A stretch of 64,000 nt of DNA from an uncultured Eubacteriales bacterium (GCA_900319635.1 ONPF01000010.1:1-64000), one strand, 5' to 3'; counted from the stretch's first letter, positions 15,059-23,974 are shown. Made by a program: numbers and translations. Notes: generated by a model from the sequence alone, not told the origin.

Positions 15059-16246
15059 ATGTTTGTTTACGCTGACAACGCCGCAACCACCTGCGTGTCC
15101 AAGACCGCGCTGGACGCCATGCTGCCCTATCTGACCGAGCAGTACGGCAACCCCTCCAGTCTGTATTCCTTCGGGCAGAACGCCCAGGAGGCGCTGCAGA
15201 GCGCCCGCGAGACCATTGCCCGCTGCATCAATGCTGATCCGCGGGAGATCTACTTCACCTCCGGCGGCTCCGAGGCCGACAACCAGGCCATCGTCTCCGC
15301 CGCCCGTCTGGGCGCCCGGAAGGGCAAAAAGCATCTGATCTCCACCAAGTTCGAGCACCACGCCGTGCTGCACACCTTGAACAAGCTGGAAAAAGAGGGC
15401 TTCGAGGTGACGCTGCTGGACGTGCACGAGGACGGCGTCGTCCGCCTCGAGGAGTTGGAAGCCGCCATCCGGGAGGACACGGCGCTGGTGACCATCATGT
15501 TCGCCAACAACGAGATCGGCACCGTGCAGCCCATCGCGGAGATCGGCGCCCTGTGCCGGGCCAAGAAGGTTCCCTTCCACTGTGACGCCGTGCAGGCTGC
15601 GGGCCACATGCCCATCGACGTGAAGGCCATGCAGATCGACATGCTGGCCATCTCCGGCCACAAGTTCCACGCCCCCAAGGGGGTCGGCGCCCTCTACGCC
15701 CGCAAAGGCATGGTGCTGACCAATGTGATCGAAGGCGGCGCTCAGGAACGGGGCAAGCGCGCCGGCACCGAGAACGTGGCCGGCATCGTGGCCATGGCCG
15801 CCGCCCTGGAGGAGAGCTGCGCCAACATGGAGGCCAACACCGCGAAGATCATCCCCATGCGCGATAAGCTCTTTGCCGAGCTCTCCAAGATCCCCCACAG
15901 CAAAATTAACGGCAGTCTGGAGCACCACGTCCCCGGCACGGTGAACATGTGCTTCGAGGGTATTGAGGGCGAGAGCCTGCTGCTCCTGCTGGACGACGCG
16001 GGGATCTGCGCCTCCTCCGGCAGCGCCTGCACCTCCGGCTCCCTGGACCCCAGCCATGTGCTGCTGGCCATCGGCCTGCCCCACGAGGTGGCTCACGGCT
16101 CCCTGCGCCTCTCCATCGGCGAGTACAATACCATGGCCGAGATCGACCACATCATCGAGACTGTGCCCAAGGTGGTGAGCTATCTGCGCTCCATGTCCCC
16201 GGTGTGGGACGAGCTGCAGAAGGGTCAGCGGCCGCACCTCATTTAA
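15059..16246 (+). CDS. nifS: cysteine desulfurase NifS/IscS
   Basis: This pyridoxal-phosphate enzyme takes sulfur from cysteine for Fe-S cluster assembly. The 395 residues show the start YADNAATT, the [11 protein letters not shown] segment, the PLP lysine in [10 protein letters not shown] (about 201-210) and the sulfur-carrying cysteine loop [17 protein letters not shown] at about 320-336. The short loop form suits a NifS/IscS partner of NifU. RBS AAGGAAAGGAAG precedes ATG 15059. It belongs with the upstream Rrf2 regulator and downstream nifU. The enzyme could also feed sulfur to the molybdenum hydroxylase of this window. Confidence 0.96.
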   Translation: MFVYADNAATTCVSKTALDAMLPYLTEQYGNPSSLYSFGQNAQEALQSARETIARCINADPREIYFTSGGSEADNQAIVSAARLGARKGKKHLISTKFEHHAVLHTLNKLEKEGFEVTLLDVHEDGVVRLEELEAAIREDTALVTIMFANNEIGTVQPIAEIGALCRAKKVPFHCDAVQAAGHMPIDVKAMQIDMLAISGHKFHAPKGVGALYARKGMVLTNVIEGGAQERGKRAGTENVAGIVAMAAALEESCANMEANTAKIIPMRDKLFAELSKIPHSKINGSLEHHVPGTVNMCFEGIEGESLLLLLDDAGICASSGSACTSGSLDPSHVLLAIGLPHEVAHGSLRLSIGEYNTMAEIDHIIETVPKVVSYLRSMSPVWDELQKGQRPHLI

Positions 16247-16264
16247 AATCATTTTTCCTCTTTG

Positions 16265-16303
16265 CCTCCCCTGAAAGGGGAGGTGCCCCGAAGGGGCGGA
16301 GGG
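16265..16303. repeat. short GC-rich double hairpin
   Basis: CCTCCCCT-GAA-AGGGGAGG (16265-16283) is followed by GCCCCGAAGGGGC (16285-16297), between nifS and nifU. It is the same class as the modules upstream of nifS. Confidence 0.6.
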
Positions 16304-16343
16304 ATATCCCGGACTACTGAAAACTTGTATTGGAGGTTATCTC

Positions 16344-16787
16344 ATGGCTCTCTACAGTGAAAAGGTAATGGATCATTTCCGCAATCCCCGCAACGTGGGA
16401 CAGATCGACGACGCCGACGGTATCGGCGAGGTGGGCAACGCCAAGTGCGGCGACATCATGCGTATGTACCTGAAGATCGACGAGAATCAGGTCATCACCG
16501 ACGTGAAGTTCAACACCTTTGGATGCGGCAGCGCCATCGCCACCAGCTCCATGGCCACCGAGCTCATCAAGGGCAAGACTGTGAAGGAAGCCCTGGAGCT
16601 TTCGAACAAGGCCGTGGTGGAGGCGCTGGACGGGCTGCCCGTGCACAAGCTCCACTGCAGCGTCCTGGCCGAGCAGGCCGTCCGCGCCGCCGTGAAGGAC
16701 TACTACGACCGCCACGGCATCGCCTACGACCCCGAGGACTTCAAGGAGATGGACGAGGACGAGCTCCACGAACACGTGGGACATTGA
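16344..16787 (+). CDS. nifU: NifU/IscU-like Fe-S scaffold
   Basis: This scaffold protein holds nascent Fe-S clusters made with NifS. In the 147 residues the three ligand cysteines are visible in GNAKCGDIM, FGCGSAIATSS and LHCSVLAEQA, with the Asp two residues after the first cysteine. The first line LYSEKVMDHFRNPRNVG is diagnostic. RBS TTGGAGGTTATCTC precedes ATG 16344. It encodes only the IscU-like domain, without the NifU C-terminal domains. Confidence 0.95.
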   Translation: MALYSEKVMDHFRNPRNVGQIDDADGIGEVGNAKCGDIMRMYLKIDENQVITDVKFNTFGCGSAIATSSMATELIKGKTVKEALELSNKAVVEALDGLPVHKLHCSVLAEQAVRAAVKDYYDRHGIAYDPEDFKEMDEDELHEHVGH

Positions 16788-16801
16788 AGCAGTTTTGATC
16801 T

Positions 16802-16870
16802 GTAGGGGCGATTCACGAATCGCCCGCAAGCCTGCACCCATGTCCACGGGCGACCGCAGGTCGCCCCTAC
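16802..16870. repeat. bipartite palindromic repeat, copy 2
   Basis: Outer arms GTAGGGGCGA and TCGCCCCTAC enclose hairpins GGGCGATTCACGAATCGCCC (about 16806-16825) and GGGCGACCGCAGGTCGCCC (about 16848-16866). The linker contains CATGTCCAC, similar to the linker of copy 1. Confidence 0.75.
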
Positions 16871-16872
16871 GC

Positions 16873-16907
16873 AGCAAAGCCTCCCGGCGGTGCCGGGAGG
16901 CTTTGCT
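16873..16907 (+). terminator. hairpin terminator after nifU
   Basis: AGCAAAGCCTCCCGGC (16873-16888) and GCCGGGAGGCTTTGCT (16892-16907) form a perfect 16-base-pair stem with a three-base loop, then GTTCTTAT. The U tract is short. Confidence 0.65.
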
Positions 16908-16914
16908 GTTCTTA

Positions 16915-17021
16915 TACTAACACCTAATAGAAATCTTTGATTCTTTCCGGTCAGAATTGCGCCATGCTTCGTTGCTTCCCTTGACCATATATCTCCATTA
17001 TGCTCTGATCAGGTATTAGTA
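16915..17021. mobile_element. MITE-like 107-bp element with terminal inverted repeats
   Basis: TACTAACACCT (16915-16925) and AGGTATTAGTA (17011-17021) are inverted repeats matching at 10 of 11 positions, with weaker similarity beyond. The interior has no coding potential and is AT-richer than its surroundings. It abuts the stop codon of the M23 gene at 17022. No transposase is nearby, so a non-autonomous miniature element is the best guess. Confidence 0.4.
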
Positions 17022-17756
17022 TTATGCCGGGAGATAGTCCAGCGGGTTCTGGTTCACGCCGTTGCGCAGCACGCCGAAGTGCAGGTGCGCCTGCTCGCTG
17101 ACCTCCGCCAGCGCCGTTGCGCCTACCGTGCCGATCACGCTGCCGGGCTCCACCCAGTCGCCCACGCTGACAGCGGTCTCCTCCGCCAGGTTCGCGTAGA
17201 CCGTGCTGAAGCCGTCCCCATGGCTCACCGTGACCACGGTGCCAAGGAAGTCGTCCTTTCGCACGCTCTCCACGCTCCCGGCGTGAGCGGCCAGAACCGT
17301 CTCCCCCAGGGGGGCCAGAATGTCGATGCCCTCGTGGGTGCGCCAGTCGCCCATGGTCTCGTCATAACGGAGCGTGTCCGGATCGTGGAAGCGGGCCACC
17401 TCTCCGCTGATCGGCCAGGCGTACACCGGGTTCACCGGTGCGGGCTCCTCCTGGAACACCTCCTGGGCTTCCGGCTCCTCCTGGACTTCCGGCTCCTGGA
17501 AGACCTGGGTGGACTCCTGGATGATCTCCTCCAGGGTCTGGGAATCGTCCCGCTTGGGCGGGAGGATCATCTCTGTCCGGCCTGCGCCGGTGGTGGTATT
17601 GCTGACTTCGATCACGTCTTCTGCCATAGTCCCATTCCCTGCCGCCAACATCCAGGCGGAAACGCCGATCACCGCGGCGCACAGGAGAAGGACTATGTAG
17701 AAGCCCTTACCCGTGAAAAATGCCTCCAGCCAGCTGCCGGAGCTTTTGCTGTTCAT
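17022..17756 (-). CDS. membrane-anchored M23 (LytM-fold) peptidase, SpoIIQ-like
   Basis: The 244-residue protein from ATG 17756 (GGAGGG seven bases upstream) has one N-terminal membrane segment (about 16-36), a Glu/Gln/Pro-rich linker (about 75-115) and a C-terminal LytM domain. The zinc ligands are present: HEGID (about 160-164) and HLHFG near 226. The enzyme could therefore be an active peptidoglycan endopeptidase. The architecture (short cytoplasmic N terminus, one helix, LytM domain) is that of clostridial SpoIIQ, which acts in the forespore membrane. No sporulation genes are adjacent, so the specific role remains open. Confidence 0.8.
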   Translation of the reverse strand: MNSKSSGSWLEAFFTGKGFYIVLLLCAAVIGVSAWMLAAGNGTMAEDVIEVSNTTTGAGRTEMILPPKRDDSQTLEEIIQESTQVFQEPEVQEEPEAQEVFQEEPAPVNPVYAWPISGEVARFHDPDTLRYDETMGDWRTHEGIDILAPLGETVLAAHAGSVESVRKDDFLGTVVTVSHGDGFSTVYANLAEETAVSVGDWVEPGSVIGTVGATALAEVSEQAHLHFGVLRNGVNQNPLDYLPA

Positions 17757-17962
17757 GTGTTTTCCCTCCATGCAAGATTAGGTTTGCATCCCTATTCTTG
17801 CCTGGAATGGAAGAGATTATACATGCGCAGTTTTGCGTTTTAAGATTTGAATTTTGAAAAAAGATAAAAAAGTCGTTCCCGGCTCCCGCAAGCACGAGGT
17901 GTCGCCGGCGCTTGCGCCGGTGACGGAGGGGTTCGATGTGGCAATACGTTTTCTTCCTTGCT

Positions 17963-18634
17963 TTATTCCCCGCAGAGGAGCTCCCCGTCCCGCATGGTGT
18001 AGATCTGATCCATCATGCCGGCGATCTCCATGTCGTGAGTGATGACGATGACGCAGCGCCCCTCCTCGTGGGCCAGGCGCAGCAGGATCTCCACCACCTG
18101 CTCGCCGTTGGAGATGTCCAGGTTCCCGGTGGGCTCGTCGGCCAGGATGATCCGGTTCCCCGCCGCCAGCGCCCGGGCGATGGCCACCCGCTGCTGCTGC
18201 CCGCCGGAGAGCTGGGACGGGAAGCGGGAAAACTCCCCCTCCTCTATGCCCACGGCCAGCAGCTCCTTTTTCGCCCGCTCCCGGGCCTCCGCCCGGGGGA
18301 CTTTTTTCAGCTTCAGAGGGTAGAGCACGTTCTCCTCCGCCGTCAGCAGCGGAAAGAGGTTGTAGCTCTGATAGATCACCGCCGCGTGATCCCGGCGGTA
18401 GACGTCGCAGTCCAGCTCCCGGGTAGATTTTCCTTCAAAGCAGACTGTCCCCTCGGTGGGCAGCTCCAGGCCGGCCAGCAGGCTCAGAAGCGTGGTCTTG
18501 CCGCTGCCGGACTTGCCCACGATGGCGTAGGTCTTCCCTGGCTCAAAGCCGCAGGAGACGTGCTTCACCGCGTGGACGGTCTGGTACTTGTTCTGATAGG
18601 AAAAGGACAGGTCTTCAGCTTTCAAAATCTCCAT
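17963..18634 (-). CDS. ABC transporter ATP-binding protein (MacB/LolD type)
   Basis: The 223-residue ATPase shows Walker [10 protein letters not shown] (about 37-45), signature [15 protein letters not shown] (about 140-154), Walker [14 protein letters not shown] (about 160-172) and the switch histidine in VIVITHD. It pairs with the two FtsX-type permeases upstream in the same minus-strand operon, four bases after the 380-residue permease. Such modules export peptides or lipids or resist antimicrobials. The promoter and the divergent padR gene are at 22.1 kb. Confidence 0.93.
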   Translation of the reverse strand: MEILKAEDLSFSYQNKYQTVHAVKHVSCGFEPGKTYAIVGKSGSGKTTLLSLLAGLELPTEGTVCFEGKSTRELDCDVYRRDHAAVIYQSYNLFPLLTAEENVLYPLKLKKVPRAEARERAKKELLAVGIEEGEFSRFPSQLSGGQQQRVAIARALAAGNRIILADEPTGNLDISNGEQVVEILLRLAHEEGRCVIVITHDMEIAGMMDQIYTMRDGELLCGE

Positions 18635-18638
18635 GTTC

Positions 18639-19781
18639 TCACTCCTGTTCTCGCAAAATGGCGGTGGGCGCGGTGCGCACCGAGCGGAGCACCGCTAAGG
18701 CGCAGCCCACAGAGTGGAATAACAGAAAGATCAGCGCCGGGATCGGCCTTCCGCGTATGAGGGCGATGCAGAGCGCCGCGAGGCAAGGCAGCGCCAGCTG
18801 CTCCGCCATCACCAGGGTGAAGAGCCGCCCCCGGGTGAGGCCCAGGGTGCGCATGAGGGCGTAGGTTCGGGCCTCGCCCCGGGTGGCCAGGAAGCCCAGC
18901 AGGAAGCCCGCCCCCAGGCTCAAAAGCGCCAGCCCCGGCAGCAGCAGCTCCAGCCGCCGGATGTTCTGCTCCATGGCGGCGCAGGTGGCGCGGTACTGCT
19001 CGTCGTGGATGGTGAGGGCGTAGAGCCCCTTGGGCGCCACGGCGCCGGGATCCACCGGGGAGAGCATGGGCTGGGCCGCCTCGGTCAGCTCCTGCACCTT
19101 GCTGTTGTCGGCCAGGAGGAAGGCGGCAGAGTCCGTGGTGGCATAGGGCGCAAGCTGCGCCGCCAGCTGCTGGGCGGCCGGGTAGGGCATAAAGATCTCG
19201 CCGCTGCCCCCCAGGTACCAGCCCACCACCTGGAATTCCACTTCCATGTCGGTTCCGCTGGGATTGGTGGGCGAGGCGCCCGCAGGATCCCGCACCTGCA
19301 GCGTCAGGCTCCCGCCGCCGTAGCGCTCATAGAGCTCCTGGGGCACCAGGCAGAGGTAGCGCCGGCTCTCGAAGAAATCCTCCGCGTCGCAGGCGTAGTT
19401 TCCGCCCTTCGCCTCGTCCAGCAGGGGGCTGCAGCGGGGATTGCTGACGCCGACGAGCTGCCCGGCCACGCCGGGGCCGTTGCAGGTGAAGCTCTTGGTG
19501 AGGCGCAGATCCTTCACATAGCCGCCGATCCCCTCCTCCGGGTCGGTGAGAAAATCGGTATAGATATGGGTCATGCCCAGCTTTTCCGTGGTGGTGCCCC
19601 GCACGTCGGAGACGACGCAGAGGATCTCGTAGCTCTCCCGCACCTCCTGCAGGCGCTCTCGCTCGGCGCTGAGGGTGCCCGCGAGAACGCAGAGCAGCAG
19701 GCACAAAAGCGCGCTGATTGTAAGCCCCAGCAGGCTGAGCCAGGGACGCCGCAGCAAGCGCTTGACCGTGAAATTCTCCAT
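18639..19781 (-). CDS. FtsX-like ABC permease (380 aa)
   Basis: The start is ATG 19781, two bases after the stop of the upstream permease gene. The protein has one N-terminal membrane helix (about 15-37), a large extracytoplasmic domain of about 200 residues, and three C-terminal helices, the FtsX/MacB layout. The segment TRGEARTYALMRTLGLTRGR at about 310 is the cytoplasmic coupling helix typical of the family. It likely forms a heterodimer with the 659-residue permease and the ATPase. The substrate is unknown. Confidence 0.87.
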   Translation of the reverse strand: MENFTVKRLLRRPWLSLLGLTISALLCLLLCVLAGTLSAERERLQEVRESYEILCVVSDVRGTTTEKLGMTHIYTDFLTDPEEGIGGYVKDLRLTKSFTCNGPGVAGQLVGVSNPRCSPLLDEAKGGNYACDAEDFFESRRYLCLVPQELYERYGGGSLTLQVRDPAGASPTNPSGTDMEVEFQVVGWYLGGSGEIFMPYPAAQQLAAQLAPYATTDSAAFLLADNSKVQELTEAAQPMLSPVDPGAVAPKGLYALTIHDEQYRATCAAMEQNIRRLELLLPGLALLSLGAGFLLGFLATRGEARTYALMRTLGLTRGRLFTLVMAEQLALPCLAALCIALIRGRPIPALIFLLFHSVGCALAVLRSVRTAPTAILREQE

Positions 19782-19783
19782 GC

Positions 19784-21763
19784 TCACACCCCCATCAGCT
19801 TTCTGGGCCGCTGCCGAGAAAGCAGCCGGGCCTGTACCGCCATCAGCAGCGCCAGCACGCCAAGCTGCGCCGCCGCGAAGAGCGCCAGCTGCCCGGGGCT
19901 CAGGGCGCTGCCCTCCACCAGAGCCGCCAGCTCCTCCTCCGTCATGACGCTGCCGCTGAAGACGCTGTAGTCCACCTTGGCCAGGGCGTCGGAGAGGATC
20001 TGCCCCTGCACCAGGCGCAGCAGCCACGCGCTGATCGCCGTGCCCAGCGTGATGCCCAGCGCCGCGGTCACAAGGCCGCTGCCAAAGAGATAGCCTCCCG
20101 TGCGCCACGGGCTCGCCCCCTGGGAGCGCATGACGCCCAGGTTATGCCGCTGGGCGCCCTGGTACATCAGCAGCACCAGCAGCAGCCAGATCCCCCAGGC
20201 GCCCAGGGCGATGGCCGCCAGGCGTGCGGAGGAGAAGCGCAGGCCGTTCAGATCCCGCTGCACCTGCTCGAAGCCCTGCTCCATGGGGTAGAACTCTCCG
20301 GCGTAGGGGGAATCTGCGAGAGCAAGGCGGAACTCGTCCACCATGCCGTTTCGCAGCTCCACCGAGAGGTAGACCCCGTAGAGATCCTGGCTTTCCTCTC
20401 CGAAGGCGCCGGGGATCTGCGCCTTTTTGGGCATGAACACCGTGTCCGCCGTGAAGGCGTAGGAGCCGGTGGGCCAGTTCTCCGTCAGCCGGTAGATGCC
20501 GACGATCGTATATTCTTCTTCCTCACCCAATTCCGCCAGGGCATCCACGTCCCCCACGGAGGGGCGGTTCAGCCGCCCGTCCCAGCGGTAGAGATTCACG
20601 GAATCGTTCAGCACGCTGAGAAAGTTCTCCTTGTCCGGCGGGGCGACCAGGTACTGCCGCAATTTCACCCTGTCCCCCACCGTAAGGCCTGTGCGCAGGG
20701 CCTCCGCCTCGGAGATCACCAGCACCCGGGCCCCGGTCTCGTACTCCTCCGGGGTGAAGCTGCGGCCCTCCAGGATGCGGGCGTCGTTCTGCACAAAGGC
20801 GGTGACGGCCTCCAGATTCTCCGTGCCCAGCACGGGGAGGCTGTGCAGCTGCCGCTCCAACGCGGCACGGTAATCGCCCCAGAGGGGCTCGTTTGCGAAA
20901 AATTCCTCCACGTCTCCCTCAAGAGGCTGGCAGACGGGGTAGCCGTAGTGGGCATAGTCGCCTGTGGGCTCGAAAGAGGCGGCGTTTTCCACGCTCTCCC
21001 CGCCGACGAAGACCTGGGAAGGAATCAGGGGATAGTATTCGATCCGCTCCCCCTCCAGGCGGCCGTGCAGCGAAAGATAGGGGGTGTTGAACATCTCGTC
21101 GCCCACCCAGTAGTTGCCGGTGCGTTCGGCGTGGTAGTCACCGCTGAAGATATAGCGCCCGCCCCGGGCAAAATAGTCCTCCAAATCAAAATCCGGCTCA
21201 CCCTCGATGCTGACGGAGGCGCTGACGTAACAGGCGTCGTCCTTCGGGCTGCGCCACCAGGTGGACTCGTACTCCGGGTGCGCCGTCACCATCTGCTCCA
21301 CCTTGAGCAGGAGCATCTGCCCGCCGCTATTGCCCCGGTAGATGTCCGCCACCGTGGCCACCAGGATCACCCGGCTGTAGCTGCGGGTGTCCCCCACGCC
21401 GCGCCAGGAGAGCTCCCGCCGCAGCCCCAGCAGGGGCTCGAAATCCGGGCTGTAAGCCGCCGACAGCGTGTGGATGCGCACGGCCTCCACGCTCTCCTGG
21501 CTCTCCAGCCAGTCCCGCTCCTCCTGGGGGAAGCTGCGCTCCTCGGTGTCCCAGCCCATGCCGCCCTGGATGTAGTGGGAGCTGACGGCCCGGTCGGTGC
21601 GCACGGCGATGGCGGTGTGCCGCGCGTCCACCGCGGCGGAAAGCCGCGCCGAGGAGACCCACAGCGCCGCCGCCACCGTGAGAAAAGCGGCCATCACCGC
21701 ACCCAGGACGATCCACAGCAGCGTGGTGCCGGGTCTGCGCAGCAAACGTTTTTTCCAGTCCAT
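19784..21763 (-). CDS. FtsX-like ABC permease (659 aa) with large extracellular domain
   Basis: The 659 residues begin with a membrane helix (about 15-37), followed by an extracytoplasmic region of about 470 residues and three C-terminal helices from about 530. The coupling region NLGVMRSQGASPWRTGGYLF lies near 560. The extracellular part is more than twice as long as in the partner permease, pointing to a substrate-capture role. Start ATG 21763 has GAGAGGGATACC upstream. It is the first gene of the exporter operon, with a leader of about 300 bases containing palindromic repeats. Confidence 0.85.
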   Translation of the reverse strand: MDWKKRLLRRPGTTLLWIVLGAVMAAFLTVAAALWVSSARLSAAVDARHTAIAVRTDRAVSSHYIQGGMGWDTEERSFPQEERDWLESQESVEAVRIHTLSAAYSPDFEPLLGLRRELSWRGVGDTRSYSRVILVATVADIYRGNSGGQMLLLKVEQMVTAHPEYESTWWRSPKDDACYVSASVSIEGEPDFDLEDYFARGGRYIFSGDYHAERTGNYWVGDEMFNTPYLSLHGRLEGERIEYYPLIPSQVFVGGESVENAASFEPTGDYAHYGYPVCQPLEGDVEEFFANEPLWGDYRAALERQLHSLPVLGTENLEAVTAFVQNDARILEGRSFTPEEYETGARVLVISEAEALRTGLTVGDRVKLRQYLVAPPDKENFLSVLNDSVNLYRWDGRLNRPSVGDVDALAELGEEEEYTIVGIYRLTENWPTGSYAFTADTVFMPKKAQIPGAFGEESQDLYGVYLSVELRNGMVDEFRLALADSPYAGEFYPMEQGFEQVQRDLNGLRFSSARLAAIALGAWGIWLLLVLLMYQGAQRHNLGVMRSQGASPWRTGGYLFGSGLVTAALGITLGTAISAWLLRLVQGQILSDALAKVDYSVFSGSVMTEEELAALVEGSALSPGQLALFAAAQLGVLALLMAVQARLLSRQRPRKLMGV

Positions 21764-21808
21764 GGTATCCCTCTCTATGGTGTAAATGTGTGGATTGTTC
21801 TATTCTCT

Positions 21809-22034
21809 GTAGCGCCGACCAGTGGGCGGCGTTACCCGCATCGCTGCGGAGGGAAGACTTTCGCCGAGCAATGCTCGGCGCTACGGGGACGGGGGAATGG
21901 CGGGCGATTCGTGAATCGCCCCTACGGGCAAGGTCGGCCCTCCGTAGGGGCCGGCCCCCGGACGGCCCGATCCTGCCTTCCCGTACGTCCAAACTTTCGG
22001 GCTGTCGAGGGCGCCAGCCCCTACGCAGGCCGGA
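21809..22034. repeat. bipartite palindromic repeat, copy 3, with additional palindromes
   Basis: GTAGCGCCGA (from 21809) is matched by TCGGCGCTAC (to 21884), enclosing the GCCGAGCAATGCTCGGC hairpin. GGCGATTCGTGAATCGCCCC follows at about 21905-21924, and GTAGGGGCCGGCCCC at about 21951-21965. The block fills most of the 403-base gap between the exporter operon and padR and lies in the 5' leader of the exporter mRNA. Confidence 0.65.
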
Positions 22035-22071
22035 GAGGGCGACGTATTCCGCCCCCATTCTCTTTGATCCA

Positions 22072-22100
22072 TATATACCACAGGCGCCGATACTTGTCAA
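22072..22100 (-). promoter_or_regulatory. sigma-A promoter of the ABC exporter operon
   Basis: On the minus strand TTGACA (22100-22095), 17 bases and TATATA (22077-22072). Transcription would start near 22065, giving a leader of about 300 bases before ATG 21763. Confidence 0.65.
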
Positions 22101-22109
22101 TGCTATATA

Positions 22110-22138
22110 TTGCTATTTTGAAAGTATTGTGCTATACT
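22110..22138 (+). promoter_or_regulatory. padR promoter and probable PadR operator
   Basis: TTGCTA (22110-22115), 17 bases, TATACT (22133-22138). The palindrome AGTAT-N6-ATACT (22123-22127/22134-22138) overlaps the -10 box, and TGCTATATATTGCTATT repeats the TGCTAT half twice (22101-22117). The operator region is shared with the divergent exporter promoter, as usual for PadR-controlled exporters. Confidence 0.5.
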
Positions 22139-22166
22139 CACGCTGAAATTTTATGGACGAGAGAAG

Positions 22167-22511
22167 GTGGGCGGCACGGAGAACACGGGGCATTCCTTTA
22201 TATCCTACTTCAAGCGGGCGACCAGTCCCCTGGCGGTGCTGCGCTGCCTGTGTGAGCGTCCCATGTACGGATACGAGATCTCCGCGGAGTTGAAGGAGCG
22301 CAGCGGCGGGAAGTTTACCATCTCCCTGCTCTACCCGGTGCTCTATCGGCTGGAGGAGCAGGGCTATGTGGAGGTGGCCGCCACCGAGGTGGCGGACGGC
22401 CGTGCCCGCAGCTACTACGGCATCACCGAGGCCGGGCGGGCCTATCTGGAAAAGACCATGGCCGAGTATGCGGACATTTCCGCGGTCTTTGAACGCATGA
22501 TGGAGCGGTGA
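22167..22511 (+). CDS. PadR-family transcriptional repressor
   Basis: This 114-residue winged-helix protein shows the PadR core SPLAVLRCLCERPMYGYEIS, followed by FTISLLYPVLYRLEEQGYVE and a GRARSYYGITEAG wing. The C-terminal dimerisation helix is short (subfamily s1). The first possible start is GTG 22167; the AGAGAAG before it is close, so initiation is not certain. It is divergent from the FtsX-type exporter and presumably represses it until an inducer, often the exported compound, binds. Confidence 0.88.
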   Translation: MGGTENTGHSFISYFKRATSPLAVLRCLCERPMYGYEISAELKERSGGKFTISLLYPVLYRLEEQGYVEVAATEVADGRARSYYGITEAGRAYLEKTMAEYADISAVFERMMER

Positions 22512-22522
22512 GGGGTCAGCCT

Positions 22523-22689
22523 GTCCTTCCCACAGCGGGGGAAGGTGGCAGACGCCGTCTCACGCAAGGCGGCTGACGGATGAGGGAGAGGGGTTGATGC
22601 GCTATTCGACCTCTTTCTACCGGCAAGCTTCTCCCTCATCCGCCTCCAGTTAGCTAACTGGAGGCACCTTCCCCCGCTGGGGGAAGGAC
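22523..22689. repeat. 167-bp long dyad element
   Basis: The 25-base arms 22523-22547 and 22665-22689 are inverted repeats with one mismatch (outer CCTTCCC, inner GGGGGAAGGTG). Inside, GGATGAGGGAG (22578-22588) pairs with CTCCCTCATCC (22631-22641), and CTCCAGTTAGCTAACTGGAG (22644-22663) is itself palindromic. There is no coding potential. It resembles the miniature palindromic elements common in Oscillospiraceae. Confidence 0.6.
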
Positions 22690-22694
22690 GGCCA

Positions 22695-22817
22695 CACATA
22701 CAAAACAGGACGAGCTTTTGGCTCGTCCTGTTTGGGTTTCGGGGTATTTTTACTTGAGGTTGAAGAAGGCTTTGCGGCCGGGGTACTGGGCCACGTCGAA
22801 GAGCTCCTTCTTGATGC
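22695..22817 (-). pseudogene. duplicated 3' end of enolase plus terminator (left direct repeat)
   Basis: This 123-base block is nearly identical to 24631-24754. On the minus strand it encodes [20 protein letters not shown] and a stop, the last residues of enolase, followed by a terminator (ACAGGACGAGC 22705-22715 with GCTCGTCCTGT 22721-22731). The sigma/anti-sigma operon ends 15 bases before it, so the copied terminator can serve that operon. Differences from the true eno copy are a few substitutions and one loop base. Confidence 0.85.
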
Positions 22818-22831
22818 TGCGCTCTGCTGCG

Positions 22832-23974
22832 TTATCGGATGGTGCTGTAATCCACCATATCCAGGATCGCGTCGATCTCCGCATCGCCCAATCCCTCGAT
22901 CTGAACGATATGCAGTGTTACAAAGGAGCTTTCAAGATACACATAGGCATATACATCTGTATCGTTCTGCAGGATTGTGATCTCCGTCCCATCGGGCGTG
23001 GTATGGTTTCTTGTGCGGAAGCTGTTGATGTCCTGAACCTGTTCAAAGAATTCATAGCCGCTGGACAGGGTGTCATAGGGTGAATTGTAGAAATAGCAGC
23101 TCGTCCCGGCGTTTGTCAAATTCTCGGTCGTGAAGAAGCTGACCGCAAAGGTTCCCTCGTCATAATAGTAGAACTTGTCATAGCCGCTTGGCTCCACACG
23201 GAAGAACCGCCCCCCTCCGGCGCAGACCTCGTTGATCCTTGCTGTGATTTCCTCTCGGGAAGATCCGTCCGTCTGATCCCCATATCTCTGGAACATCTGC
23301 GTCCTCTGGTGCCGGAGCTTCAGACCATAGCTTGCTGCAATGCTCTCCAGCTTATCTGCCATCTCCTGCGTATAGACATGGTAGCTGTAGTCATAGCCTT
23401 CAAAGCCCTTGGCTCGGAGCTCCCAGTATGCCGTAAACTGCTCGTAATCCGAGGAAGACACCACACGCCGTTCGATCTCCGTCTCCGCGTTACCGTCACT
23501 ATAGAAAATCATGGTTACTGTTCCGTCGCCGTTATCTTCTACGGTAGATGTTCTTGTGTTTTCGGGCGACTTGCAGCTTTCCGGCTCCTGGATGCTGTTT
23601 TCCAGGCGCCAGGCGTCCCACTCAGCCCAGGCTTTCGCGGAGTTGGCGATCTTTTCGCGGATGGCAGGGTCTATTTCCTCCGGAACATCCTGCGGCTGTG
23701 TGAAGGACAGATAGCTGCCGTCACTTTCTGCGTCCGTAAGATACCCATCTGTAATGAGCAGCGCCCGGAGGCCAAACAAATCGGCCGCATAGGCGACGGC
23801 ACCCAGCCCCAGAACAAGCACTGCGGCCAACGCAAAGGTTATGATACGTTTCTTTTTCATGTGGACGATCCTTTCCGGGGCCTCCTGTATGGCGCCGGGC
23901 CGAAAGGCCGCCGCTTCGTTGATGTATTTTTCATCCATGCCGTTTAGAGCCCTTGAAATCGTTTCCCGTCTCAT
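22832..23974 (-). CDS. probable transmembrane anti-sigma factor
   Basis: The 380-residue protein has a cytoplasmic N terminus of about 38 residues (TISRALNGMDEKYINEAAAF), one membrane helix (about 43-63) and an extracytoplasmic domain of about 300 residues. The N-terminal motif is typical of small clostridial anti-sigma proteins that follow an ECF sigma gene. Its start overlaps the sigma gene stop by four bases, so the pair is coupled. The outer domain is not recognised and presumably senses an envelope signal. GC content is lower than in surrounding genes. Confidence 0.72.
   Translation of the reverse strand: MRRETISRALNGMDEKYINEAAAFRPGAIQEAPERIVHMKKKRIITFALAAVLVLGLGAVAYAADLFGLRALLITDGYLTDAESDGSYLSFTQPQDVPEEIDPAIREKIANSAKAWAEWDAWRLENSIQEPESCKSPENTRTSTVEDNGDGTVTMIFYSDGNAETEIERRVVSSSDYEQFTAYWELRAKGFEGYDYSYHVYTQEMADKLESIAASYGLKLRHQRTQMFQRYGDQTDGSSREEITARINEVCAGGGRFFRVEPSGYDKFYYYDEGTFAVSFFTTENLTNAGTSCYFYNSPYDTLSSGYEFFEQVQDINSFRTRNHTTPDGTEITILQNDTDVYAYVYLESSFVTLHIVQIEGLGDAEIDAILDMVDYSTIR

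Noticed and set aside
18639-20108. Upstream start for the 380-residue permease, extending it by about 109 codons
   Set aside because: The extension overlaps the preceding permease in another frame and is Gly/Ala/Arg low complexity; ATG 19781 gives a standard FtsX N terminus.
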